From NCBI GenBank assembly GCA_027729865.1, contig JAQCBM010000070.1:1-8888 (forward strand): a stretch of DNA of 8,888 nt, written 5' to 3'. This DNA comes from Actinomycetota bacterium (GTDB lineage Bacteria; Actinomycetota; Actinomycetes; S36-B12). Below, piece after piece: positions 1 through 5,732 of the stretch; the first letter of the stretch is position 1, and each line of letters starts with the position of its first letter. The notes beneath the pieces were generated by a model, which saw only the letters and a list, made by a program, of their open reading frames with translations, did no database searches and had not been told where the DNA came from. The translations under genes and the position numbers were made by a program.

Positions 1-216
1 GACCCGGAGAATCTCTGCGGCCTTTGCCATCTCGCGCTCGCGGACGGCATGAATGCCCTCTGTGTCGACAGCGTCCTGCATCGCCGGATTGAGGATGTCG
101 CCGCGCTCGCCACCAGTGCACGTGACGACCATCACCTCGATGCCCTCATCGACGTACTTCGCCGTGGTAGCAGCGCCCTTGGAGGACTCGTCGTCCGGAT
201 GAGCGTGCACCGCCAT
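1..216 (-). CDS. mca: Mycothiol S-conjugate amidase Mca, N-terminal fragment
   Basis: Mca is a cytosolic zinc amidase that cleaves mycothiol S-conjugates, releasing a mercapturic acid for export and returning GlcN-inositol; it serves detoxification in actinobacteria. The 72 visible codons begin MAVHAHPDDESSKGAATTAK and include TGGERGDILNPAM. These are typical of the LmbE/PIG-L deacetylase family, with the HPDD zinc-binding motif at residues 6-9. MshB, the paralogue, is less likely because the SSKGAATTAKY context is Mca-like. The gene runs off the left edge, so the catalytic C-terminal part is not seen. The start is uncertain: codons just upstream read PLRL, resembling the LRL that precedes MAVHAHP in mycobacterial Mca, but that frame has no ATG, GTG or TTG upstream. 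ATG at 216 is therefore taken by default. The gene diverges from the DUF4307 gene, leaving 45 bp between the two starts. Confidence 0.93.
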   Translation of the reverse strand, partial: MAVHAHPDDESSKGAATTAKYVDEGIEVMVVTCTGGERGDILNPAMQDAVDTEGIHAVREREMAKAAEILRV

Positions 217-248
217 TAGGCGGAGTGGTTGATTGCTGGGCCCCCGCC

Positions 249-254
249 TAGTCT
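249..254 (+). promoter_or_regulatory. Putative -10 element, leaderless DUF4307 gene
   Basis: TAGTCT fits the TANNNT actinobacterial -10 pattern and ends 7 nt before the ATG at 262. No purine-rich Shine-Dalgarno sequence lies in between. Transcription would start at or next to the A of the ATG, giving a leaderless mRNA. I see no convincing -35 hexamer. Confidence 0.4.
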
Positions 255-261
255 CGCACCT

Positions 262-738
262 ATGTCCTCGCCCTTCCCGCCGGACCGACTCTCGCCGGAG
301 ATGCGGGCTCGCTACGGGCTTGATCAGCGTCGGGTTTCACCCATTGCCGTGGCGATAGTCGTGGTCATCCTCTTCTTGGCGGGCGTGGCATTTGCGGGCA
401 TCATGGCCGTGCGCGACAACGTGGAGTTCCAGTTGATCCGCTGGAGCGTGGTGGGGCCTGATCGGGCCGATGCCACATTCGATGTCTCGCGAAGCGGTGG
501 AGACGAAGTGGTCTGCATCCTGCGGGCGCAGGACTCCAAACGCATCGATGTGGGCTACGCGGAGATCATCATCCCGCCAGGTGAGGACATGGTGACGATC
601 GATTACTCACTGCGAACAGTGGCACCGGCCTACGCGGTGGAGGTGCTCGCCTGCGAACGACCAGGTGAGCTGAGGGTTCCTGGGCCGCAGTTCCCACCTG
701 GGATCGCGGTTCCCGAGCAGCCGTGGACGCCGGCATAG
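262..738 (+). CDS. DUF4307 family single-pass membrane protein
   Basis: Conserved actinobacterial protein of unknown function, 158 aa from the ATG at 262. It has a short Pro-rich cytoplasmic N-terminus with the motif RARYG (residues 15-19), one transmembrane segment at about residues 27-50 (PIAVAIVVVILFLAGVAFAG), and a roughly 105-residue extracytoplasmic domain rich in beta-type hydrophobic alternation. That domain has two cysteines, in VVCIL and LACER, which could form a disulfide outside the membrane (inference). The family is recognised from the RYG-plus-TM layout and from its position between mca and greA, as with Rv1081c in M. tuberculosis. The reading frame opens at 229 (TTG), but ATG 262 fits the family N-terminus and the -10 at 249-254. 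No enzymatic motif is visible. GreA follows 54 bp downstream with its own promoter. Confidence 0.8.
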   Translation: MSSPFPPDRLSPEMRARYGLDQRRVSPIAVAIVVVILFLAGVAFAGIMAVRDNVEFQLIRWSVVGPDRADATFDVSRSGGDEVVCILRAQDSKRIDVGYAEIIIPPGEDMVTIDYSLRTVAPAYAVEVLACERPGELRVPGPQFPPGIAVPEQPWTPA

Positions 739-751
739 GGCACTTCCTCCT

Positions 752-768
752 CAAATTGGCCCAATTTG
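752..768. promoter_or_regulatory. Perfect 17-bp palindrome upstream of greA
   Basis: CAAATTGG, a central C, then CCAATTTG: two perfect 8-bp inverted arms with one central base. The site is AT-rich in a GC-rich setting and covers the expected -35 position of the greA promoter (TTGGCC at 756-761, 17 bp before TACAGT). It suits a dimeric repressor or activator. As RNA it could fold only with a strained tiny loop, and no T-tract follows, so a DNA-binding site is more likely than a terminator of the DUF4307 gene. Confidence 0.45.
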
Positions 769-778
769 CCACGGCACT

Positions 779-784
779 TACAGT
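779..784 (+). promoter_or_regulatory. Putative -10 element of leaderless greA
   Basis: TACAGT fits TANNNT and ends 8 nt before the ATG at 793. The stretch between has no Shine-Dalgarno sequence, so the transcript is probably leaderless or nearly so. A half-matching -35 (TTGGCC, 756-761) lies 17 bp upstream, inside the 17-bp palindrome. Confidence 0.45.
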
Positions 785-792
785 GGTGCGTT

Positions 793-1278
793 ATGACTGA
801 TGTGACCTGGCTGACCCAAGAGGCGCACGACCGATTGGTCGATGAGCTCGCCGAGCGCGAGGGTCCCACGCGGGTGGAGATAACCAAACGTATTGAGGCT
901 GCCCGGGAAGAGGGCGACCTCAAGGAGAACGGCGGGTATCACGCGGCCAAGGAAGAGCAGGGCAAGAACGAGGCCCGCATCCGTCAACTCAAGCAATTGC
1001 TCGAGAGCGCGCAGATCGGTGCCCCGGAGGCGGCCGCCGACGAAGTTGCCGCCGGCAAGGTCGTGACGATCAAGTTCGTGGAGTTCGGCGACGAGGAAAC
1101 GTTCCTGCTCGGCTCACGCGAAGAAGCCGCACATGCTTCCGTTGAGGTGTACTCCCCTACGTCTCCCTTGGGTGCTGCCGTGAATGGCAAGAAGATGGGG
1201 GACGTCGCCACCTATGAACTCGCCAGTGGCAAGTCGATGAGCGTGGAGATCTTGAAAGTCGAGACCTACGGCGGCTAG
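793..1278 (+). CDS. greA: Transcription elongation factor GreA
   Basis: GreA enters the RNA polymerase secondary channel and stimulates cleavage of backtracked RNA, rescuing stalled elongation complexes. The 161-aa product has the usual two parts. An N-terminal antiparallel coiled coil spans about residues 8-78, with its acidic tip in EGDLKENGGYHAAKEEQ; D42 and E45 correspond to the catalytic tip residues D41 and E44 of E. coli. A C-terminal FKBP-like domain spans about 85-161 and contains VYSPTSPLGAAVNGKKMGD. The ENGGYHAAKEEQ form, rather than the proteobacterial ENAEYHAA, is characteristic of actinobacterial GreA. ATG 793 gives MTDVTWLTQEA, matching the N-terminus of mycobacterial homologues; the frame-open upstream ATG at 766 would include the promoter. 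The stop codon directly abuts the stop codon of the convergent ABC permease. Confidence 0.96.
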   Translation: MTDVTWLTQEAHDRLVDELAEREGPTRVEITKRIEAAREEGDLKENGGYHAAKEEQGKNEARIRQLKQLLESAQIGAPEAAADEVAAGKVVTIKFVEFGDEETFLLGSREEAAHASVEVYSPTSPLGAAVNGKKMGDVATYELASGKSMSVEILKVETYGG

Positions 1279-1293
1279 TTACTTACTAGCTGC
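1271..1293 (+). terminator. Stem-loop across the greA / permease stop codons
   Basis: GCGGCTAGT (1271-1279) and ACTAGCTGC (1285-1293) pair over 9 bp with one G.U pair as plus-strand RNA, around the 5-nt loop TACTT. The stem holds the greA stop codon, and the permease stop lies across its edge. There is no T-tract. It could act as a weak terminator or 3'-end stabiliser for greA. Confidence 0.35.
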
Positions 1294-2130
1294 GGTGCGG
1301 TACTTGCGCACCGCAAGTGGAGCGAAGATCGCGATAACCACCACGCACGAGATCACGGTGTAGAGCGCGGCGTTGTTGAGCGTCCAGAAATCCGTGGGAG
1401 CACCCGTCGGGTTACCGAACAATTCGCGTGTTGCCTGAACCAGACTCGATATCGGATTGAACGCCGCGAACCACTGCAGCCAGCCGGGCAATGAAGTAAT
1501 CGGAACGAAAGCGTTCGACAAGAACGTGAGAGGGAAGATCCAGATCAATCCCGCAGTATTCGCCGTCTCAGTGTTGGGAACCGAGAGTCCCACGAACGCC
1601 CCCACCCAGGTGACGGTGTAGGCGAAGAGCAAGAGCAGAAGGTACGCGTAGATGGCGTTGAGGATGCCGTCGTTGATGCGCCACCCGACGATGAAACCGG
1701 TGATGCTCAGCACGGTGAGCACGAGTATTTGCCTCAGGGCATTCGCCAGAGTGTTGCCAAGCAGCACTGCCGGCTGTGACATCGGCAGAGCGCGATAGCG
1801 ATCGATGATTCCGCGCTGCATCGCCTCGGCAAGGCCGACTGTGCTGGCCGCTGCGGCGAACGCCACCGTCTGACCGAAGATTCCGGGCATCAGGTACTGG
1901 CGGTACAGCGACGCATCTGCCGCGCTGCCCGGTTCCGCACCAGGAATCGGGATAGCACCACCGAACACGTACGCGAAAAGCAAAACGAAGATCACCGGCT
2001 GAATGAGTTGGAAGAACAGAGCCTCGGGAATCCGGAACGAGGCAACGATCGTCGCGCGCGCGATAATCAGCGCATCGTGGACGGTCCAGCCGAGAGCCGG
2101 TCGCTTGGCTTGGATTGCCGGGCTGCTCAT
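1279..2130 (-). CDS. ABC-2 type transporter permease, DrrB-like
   Basis: Membrane subunit of an ABC exporter, 283 aa, the usual length for DrrB/ABC-2 permeases. About six hydrophobic segments are visible: near residues 38-60 (ALFFQLIQPVIFVLLFAYVF), 85-105, 125-150, 160-185, 195-220 and 250-275. The cytoplasmic stretch RGIIDRYRALPMSQPAVLLG is the family's typical element after the second segment and is thought to contact the ATPase. The ATG at 2130 overlaps the stop of the ATPase gene as ATGA, indicating translational coupling and a two-gene operon. The family exports drugs, lipids or polyketides such as daunorubicin; no substrate can be assigned here because no biosynthetic gene is nearby. 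The 3' end abuts greA with no spacer. Confidence 0.9.
   Translation of the reverse strand: MSSPAIQAKRPALGWTVHDALIIARATIVASFRIPEALFFQLIQPVIFVLLFAYVFGGAIPIPGAEPGSAADASLYRQYLMPGIFGQTVAFAAAASTVGLAEAMQRGIIDRYRALPMSQPAVLLGNTLANALRQILVLTVLSITGFIVGWRINDGILNAIYAYLLLLLFAYTVTWVGAFVGLSVPNTETANTAGLIWIFPLTFLSNAFVPITSLPGWLQWFAAFNPISSLVQATRELFGNPTGAPTDFWTLNNAALYTVISCVVVIAIFAPLAVRKYRTAASK
1291..1315 (+). terminator. GC-rich hairpin after greA, inside the permease 3' end
   Basis: TGCGGTGCG (1291-1299) and CGCACCGCA (1307-1315) form a perfect 9-bp stem with a 7-nt loop, starting 12 nt after the greA stop. It overlaps the last codons of the convergent permease. A rival 7-bp hairpin, ACTTGCG/CGCAAGT (1302-1308 and 1312-1318), shares bases with it. 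Both are perfect on either strand. No T-tract follows, as is common for actinobacterial terminators, so termination is only suggested. Confidence 0.4.
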
Positions 2131-3125
2131 CGACGGCCTCCTCGGCGTCCACGCTTCGACGTACTCGGCTCGGGGCGCTCGTCTTCCTCGGCTCCGTGCC
2201 CGGTGAGGGTCAAGAAGACGTCGTCGAGTGTGGGGCGGCGCAGACCGATATCTGCAACACCGATGTGCTGGGCGTCGAGTGCGCGCACCGCTTCGATCAG
2301 AACAGGGGAGCCACCGCTCACCGGCGCGGAGTAGCGAGAATCATCCATGGTGGCTTCACCCGAGACGATCGGCGCCAGTGCGGAAATCGCGTTGGCGGCC
2401 TGGTCGGGGTTGTCGAGAGTGATCTCGAGGCGATCGCCACCGATCTGGTCTTTGAGTTCACTTGATGTTCCGTGCGCGATGACCTTGCCGTGGTCGATGA
2501 CCACGATGTCGTCGGCGAGTTGATCGGCTTCGTCCAGATACTGCGTGGTCAGCAACACCGTGGTGCCCTCGGCAACCAGTTCGGTGATCACGTTCCACAA
2601 ACCAATGCGTGAGCGCGGATCCAAACCCGTTGTGGGTTCGTCGAGGAACAAAATGCCCGGCCTAGCGATCAGACTTGCTGCAAGGTCCAGCCTGCGACGC
2701 ATGCCACCGGAGTAGGTCTTCGCCGGACGATTAGCGGCATCGCTGAGGTCGAACTTCTCGAGCAGCTCATCCGCACGTGTGGCGACGTAGTTCTTGTCCA
2801 GGTGGAACAAGCCACCGAACATGGCCAAGTTCTCGCGACCGGTAAGGAACTCATCGACGGCGGCGTACTGACCTGTCAGGCCGATGGAGCGCCGAACTTC
2901 ATCAGCTTGCTTGGCTACGTCGAAGCCGGCAACTTTGGCCGAGCCGGCTGTTGCCTTCAGCAGCGTGGCGAGAATCCGCACCGTGGTGGTCTTCCCTGAG
3001 CCATTCGGGCCGAGCAGGCCCACCACTTGGCCACGCGGAACAACGAGGTCGATTCCGTTGAGTGCCTTGACGTCGCCGAACTCCTTGACGAGTCCATGGG
3101 CCTCAACGGCGTAGTCCGAAGTCAC
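2127..3125 (-). CDS. ABC exporter ATP-binding protein, DrrA-like
   Basis: Cytoplasmic ATPase subunit partnering the downstream permease, 332 aa from GTG 3125. Visible motifs in order are Walker A GPNGSGKT (about residues 39-46), Q-loop TGQYAAVDEFLTG (about 84-96), ABC signature TYSGGMRRRLDLA (about 137-149) and Walker B ILFLDEPTTGLD (about 158-169). The switch region reads LLTTQYLDEADQLAD, with Gln where many ABC ATPases have the H-loop histidine. TTQY with YSGGMRRRLDLAASL marks the daunorubicin-resistance DrrA subfamily. A C-terminal regulatory extension ends in a charged Arg/Lys/Gly tail. The frame could open at ATG 3155 (MHHSGVL...), but GTG 3125 starts just before the conserved first strand and sits 8 nt after a TACTGT -10, implying a leaderless mRNA. 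Confidence 0.92.
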   Translation of the reverse strand: MTSDYAVEAHGLVKEFGDVKALNGIDLVVPRGQVVGLLGPNGSGKTTTVRILATLLKATAGSAKVAGFDVAKQADEVRRSIGLTGQYAAVDEFLTGRENLAMFGGLFHLDKNYVATRADELLEKFDLSDAANRPAKTYSGGMRRRLDLAASLIARPGILFLDEPTTGLDPRSRIGLWNVITELVAEGTTVLLTTQYLDEADQLADDIVVIDHGKVIAHGTSSELKDQIGGDRLEITLDNPDQAANAISALAPIVSGEATMDDSRYSAPVSGGSPVLIEAVRALDAQHIGVADIGLRRPTLDDVFLTLTGHGAEEDERPEPSTSKRGRRGGRR

Positions 3126-3133
3126 AAGGCAGG

Positions 3134-3139
3134 ACAGTA
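3134..3139 (-). promoter_or_regulatory. Putative -10 element of the leaderless ABC exporter operon
   Basis: On the minus strand TACTGT is followed by 8 nt (CCTGCCTT) and then the GTG start of the ATPase. There is no Shine-Dalgarno sequence in the gap. The spacing matches the greA promoter in this window. No good -35 is visible. Confidence 0.4.
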
Positions 3140-3167
3140 CGCCCGAGTGGTGCATGGCACCGTTGCG

Positions 3168-3190
3168 GGTCAGGTTCGGTAGACCTGACC
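3168..3190 (-). terminator. Hairpin at the end of the toxin gene
   Basis: GGTCAGGT (3168-3175) and ACCTGACC (3183-3190) form a perfect 8-bp stem around a 7-nt loop. The hairpin covers the last toxin codons and its TGA stop (3172-3170). It lies about 30 bp upstream of the exporter -10, so it is well placed to end toxin-antitoxin transcripts before the ABC operon. No T-tract follows on the minus strand. Confidence 0.4.
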
Positions 3191-3436
3191 GCGGTGACCC
3201 ACGGCAATCACCAGGATGACAAGGAGTCCGTCGTCGATGGAATAGATGACGCGATAGTCACCCACGCGAATCCGGAACCCTTCCCGCCCCTTTAGCCGGC
3301 GAGCCGACGGTGGCCGTGGATCACGAGCAAGCAACGCAACGGCACCGCGGATTCGCTGCTGATTCACTGCGTCGATCTTGGCGAGAGCCCGAACTGCCGA
3401 CGGGCGAAACTCGATGGCGTACCGATCTACTCCCAA
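3170..3436 (-). CDS. RelE/ParE superfamily toxin of a type II TA pair
   Basis: Small basic protein, 88 aa, matching the RelE mRNA-interferase fold, which cleaves mRNA in the ribosomal A site. Family features are the N-terminal YAIEFRPSAVRALAKID strand-helix, the central PRPPSARRLKGREGFRIRVGDYRVIY block with its conserved arginines, and the C-terminal GHRGQVYR ending. GDYRVIYSIDD and GHR..VYR are typical of the RelE branch rather than ParE. The only available start is TTG at 3436, inside the antitoxin's last codons, giving a 10-nt overlap and suggesting coupled translation at a reduced rate. GGGAG inside the overlap cannot serve this start well, so the initiation site is tentative. The upstream neighbour is its cognate antitoxin. 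Confidence 0.88.
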   Translation of the reverse strand: MGVDRYAIEFRPSAVRALAKIDAVNQQRIRGAVALLARDPRPPSARRLKGREGFRIRVGDYRVIYSIDDGLLVILVIAVGHRGQVYRT

Positions 3437-3675
3437 CCCAGATCTGCCTTGACCTGATCCCAGGGAATATTGGGGCCTTCTTCGGCCATCGCCTCATCAA
3501 AGGCCTCGATATCCTGAACGTCCTCATACGCATCCATGAGCTCTTCGTACCGCTGCGGGCTGACAATCACCGCCACAGCTGCGCCATAGCGCTCGAGGGT
3601 GACGGCCTCGGTGGCTGCCAACTCGATCACCTCGGCCAACGAATCCCTAGCCGCGCTCACCTGCATTGATGCCAT
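3427..3675 (-). CDS. Phd/YefM family antitoxin
   Basis: Antitoxin of the downstream RelE-type toxin, 82 aa. The N-terminal part (MASMQVSAARDSLAEVIELA) and VTLERYGAAVAVIVSPQRYEELMDA form the Phd/YefM DNA-binding dimer fold. The acidic C-terminal tail (about residues 53-82, DVQDIEAFDEAMAEEGPNIP then WDQVKADLGWE) is the flexible part expected to wrap the toxin. The start was set at ATG 3675 because a TACAAT -10 lies 6 nt upstream, indicating a leaderless mRNA; an internal ATG at 3666 would also give a plausible product. The upstream extension to 3822 runs into the ilvA 3' end and is not credible. The protein probably represses its own promoter through the GTACAA sites upstream. Confidence 0.9.
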   Translation of the reverse strand: MASMQVSAARDSLAEVIELAATEAVTLERYGAAVAVIVSPQRYEELMDAYEDVQDIEAFDEAMAEEGPNIPWDQVKADLGWE

Positions 3676-3681
3676 ATCGGA

Positions 3682-3710
3682 ATTGTACAAGAAATATTTA
3701 TTTTTGTACG
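3682..3710 (-). promoter_or_regulatory. TA promoter with overlapping operator half-sites
   Basis: On the minus strand, the -10 TACAAT (3687-3682) lies 6 nt before the antitoxin ATG, and a weak -35 CGTACA (3710-3705) lies 17 bp further upstream. Inverted hexamers GTACAA (3685-3690) and TTGTAC (3704-3709, plus-strand reading) fall on these two elements. The first is part of a full TTGTACAA palindrome (3683-3690). The 13 bp between are nearly all A/T, unlike the rest of the window. Antitoxin binding here would block RNA polymerase, the usual conditional autoregulation of type II TA pairs. Confidence 0.55.
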
Positions 3711-3715
3711 AGAGG

Positions 3716-4921
3716 CTATCCGTCGAGGACCTCGACCTGGTAGCCGGCGGCGGACAACGCAGCGATGATCTGGTCGCGTTGCTCGACGCTTCGGGTCTCC
3801 ATCTGGATATCGATGCGCACATCGCCGATGGAGACGCGGGGGTCGGTGCGGTCGTGGAAGACGTCCACCACGTTCGCCTTGTGGTGTTTCAGGACGTCGA
3901 GCAAGCCGGCGAGAGACCCGGGGAAATCCGGAGTATGCACGCTGATGGACAAATACCGACCGGCTGCCGCCATGCCGTGCCGAATGATGCGAAGCAGCAC
4001 TAGGGAGTCCACGTTGCCACCGGAGATCGTGATAGCAACAGGTGGTTCGAAGTCGTGTGGCGCATTCATCACCGCCGCCGTGGCTGCAGCGCCCGATGGT
4101 TCCACTACGAGCTTGGCGCGTTCGAGCAGCATCAAGACAGCACGCGAGAGTTCATCTTCGGTAACAGTGCGGAATTCATCGACGTATTCCTGAATGAGTT
4201 GGAAGGGAATATCACCCGGCCTGGCGATGGCTATGCCATCGGCCATCGTGTTCATCTGCTCGCGCATCACTGGCTTGCCCTCGGCGATGCTCTGCGGGTA
4301 CGTGGCTGCGCCTTCTGCCTGCACACCGATCACCTTGACGTCCGGCTTCGATTGCTTGATCGCGAATGCAACCCCGGCGAGCAAACCACCACCGCCGGTG
4401 CAGACAACAACAGTCTTGACATCGGGGATCTTGTCGAGAATCTCCAACCCGAGGGTTCCCTGCCCGGCTACCACGTGTTCGTGGTCGAAGGGGTGAATGA
4501 GAACCGCACCGGTCTGGTCGGCGAAAGCTCGGGCTTCGACAAGTGCTTCGTCGACCGTGGTGCCTTGGAAGCGAACGTCGGCGCCGTAGCCGCGCGTCGC
4601 TTCGATCTTCGGAATCGATGCATCCACCGGCATGAATACCGTGACGTTCACACCCAACAGTTGTCCGGCAAGCGCCACGCCCTGCGCATGGTTCCCTGCG
4701 CTTGCTGCCACGACGCCTTTCGCGCGTTCGGCTTCACTGAGTTGGGATATCCGGTTGTAGGCACCACGGATCTTGAAAGATCCCGCGCGCTGCAGGTTCT
4801 CCGGAATCAGGTAGACCGGGCCACCCACCTGATCGCTTAACCAACGAGCCCCTTGGACAGGCAAGTCTCGAATGACTCCGGTAATCCGCTCTGCGGCCTG
4901 ATGCACGTCCCCGATTTCCAC
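3716..4921 (-). CDS. ilvA: Threonine dehydratase with C-terminal ACT domain
   Basis: PLP enzyme that deaminates L-threonine to 2-oxobutyrate and ammonia, the entry to isoleucine synthesis or threonine breakdown. The product is 401 aa from GTG 4921. The PLP lysine is K50 in RAGSFKIRGAYN, SAGNHAQGVA follows at about 74, and the glycine-rich phosphate loop CTGGGGLLAG lies near 175-185. EPSGAAATAA lies further on, near the end of the catalytic domain. The last roughly 80 residues (from YLSISVHTPDFPGSLAGLL) form a single ACT domain. This is the short IlvA/TdcB-type architecture (about 400 aa), not the roughly 510-aa form with two ACT-like repeats, so isoleucine inhibition cannot be assumed. An ATG at 4996 would overlap the DUF2786 gene and add an unrelated segment. 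GTG 4921 has AGGA 7 nt upstream and begins VEIGDVHQAAERI, a normal N-terminus. It lies 16 nt after the DUF2786 stop, so co-transcription is likely. Confidence 0.92.
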   Translation of the reverse strand: MEIGDVHQAAERITGVIRDLPVQGARWLSDQVGGPVYLIPENLQRAGSFKIRGAYNRISQLSEAERAKGVVAASAGNHAQGVALAGQLLGVNVTVFMPVDASIPKIEATRGYGADVRFQGTTVDEALVEARAFADQTGAVLIHPFDHEHVVAGQGTLGLEILDKIPDVKTVVVCTGGGGLLAGVAFAIKQSKPDVKVIGVQAEGAATYPQSIAEGKPVMREQMNTMADGIAIARPGDIPFQLIQEYVDEFRTVTEDELSRAVLMLLERAKLVVEPSGAAATAAVMNAPHDFEPPVAITISGGNVDSLVLLRIIRHGMAAAGRYLSISVHTPDFPGSLAGLLDVLKHHKANVVDVFHDRTDPRVSIGDVRIDIQMETRSVEQRDQIIAALSAAGYQVEVLDG

Positions 4922-4937
4922 CCGCGCATCCTGACAG

Positions 4938-5732
4938 TCATCGGGGCAGAGCGCGAGGACCTCCGGGCAACTCCTCAGAAGCCGTGAGGCGGGCACGCTG
5001 CGCCGCCGTGCGACCAGCGCCCGCGGCGGAGCCCGACCTCCCGTTTACTGATCCTCGGTATCCACCCCAGCGCCCCCGGGCATCAGAGGTACGGCGATGA
5101 AAGGACTTCACTTCCTTCTCGGTATTCCGAAGAACGAGGGCAGCGGAAGTACTTCCTGCAGTCTCATCGTGCTGCTTGATGGCTTCTTCGCGGGCCGCCT
5201 GCAGGCGATCGTTGAGTGTGACCACATAGGCGCGATAGAACGCCGCGCGAGCTGTCTGCTTGGTGAAAGGCTTGGTGACCATCAATCCCGTGGTGCGAGA
5301 TCGGACGCGATAGGTCTCGGATTTCCACTGTCCCGCCTCAAGGTACTGCTGAGCCGACGTGGCCATCTGGACCGAGAGTGACGCGAACAAGGTGTGTGTC
5401 GAGTCCAAATCCTGGGGCATTCCATACGCAACTACATACGTTGAATCTGTTGCCACATCGACCATGGTGAAGTTGTTGTGTGCGATCACCACGAAGAGCG
5501 CTACGAGGTGCGTATTCGCCCGCTTACCCTTCTCCCCAATGGAGACCGTTCGAGTGATGGGCTCGTCCGGAGTTTCGGTTGCCAACTTGCGCGCCCGCGC
5601 AGCAGCGAGATCGATGCTCGCCAATGTCGCAAGAGACTGCGCTTTCATCAGATAGGCGGCTGCTTCATGCTCGTTATCGGTCCGCTCCGCCTTGATGAGC
5701 AACGCACTGATCCGTTCGATCGTGACGCTCAT
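4938..5732 (-). CDS. DUF2786 domain protein, unknown function
   Basis: 264 aa. Residues 1-40 (SVTIERISALLIKAERTDNE, then HEAAAYLMKAQSLAT) match the DUF2786 helical module. The central region, about 70-190 (HLVALFVVIAHNNFTMVDVA, MPQDLDSTHTLFASLSVQM, TKQTARAAFYRAYV), resembles the alpha/beta domain that usually follows it (DUF7168-like, from memory). The C-terminus (about 205-264) is rich in Arg, Gly, Ala and Ser and ends GGPRALPR; it is probably disordered or a basic nucleic-acid-binding tail (inference). No catalytic motif is visible. The ATG overlaps the stop of the upstream metallohydrolase gene as ATGA, so the two are translationally coupled. DUF2786 proteins and TIGR04338 metallohydrolases are often neighbours in Actinobacteria as far as I recall, so they may act together. 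Confidence 0.8.
   Translation of the reverse strand: MSVTIERISALLIKAERTDNEHEAAAYLMKAQSLATLASIDLAAARARKLATETPDEPITRTVSIGEKGKRANTHLVALFVVIAHNNFTMVDVATDSTYVVAYGMPQDLDSTHTLFASLSVQMATSAQQYLEAGQWKSETYRVRSRTTGLMVTKPFTKQTARAAFYRAYVVTLNDRLQAAREEAIKQHDETAGSTSAALVLRNTEKEVKSFHRRTSDARGRWGGYRGSVNGRSGSAAGAGRTAAQRARLTASEELPGGPRALPR

Noticed and set aside
3126..3155. Start of the ABC ATPase at ATG 3155
   Set aside because: The added MHHSGVLSCL is not family-like and would include the TACTGT -10 inside the gene.
3170..3720. TA pair as part of a mobile element
   Set aside because: I found no flanking repeats, transposase or att-like site, and both neighbours are intact; recent insertion cannot be supported.
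3676..3822. Upstream extension of the antitoxin frame
   Set aside because: It runs through the AT-rich promoter into the ilvA 3' end, and the added residues are low-quality Ser/Arg-rich sequence.
4055..4840. Long 261-codon plus-strand reading frame opposite threonine dehydratase
   Set aside because: It lies wholly antisense to a clear PLP enzyme. Its translation shows no recognisable domain, and long antisense frames are expected in GC-rich coding DNA.
4922..4996. N-terminal extension of threonine dehydratase from ATG 4996
   Set aside because: It would overlap the DUF2786 gene by 59 bp and add MPASRLLRSCPEVLALCPDD, which does not look like any IlvA N-terminus; GTG 4921 fits better.
5000..5130. 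Arg/Gly/Ala/Ser-rich 3' end of the DUF2786 gene as a possible frameshifted tail
   Set aside because: From memory, related DUF2786 proteins also end in Gly/Ala/Arg-rich segments finishing like RALGR; GGPRALPR resembles this, so the frame is probably intact.
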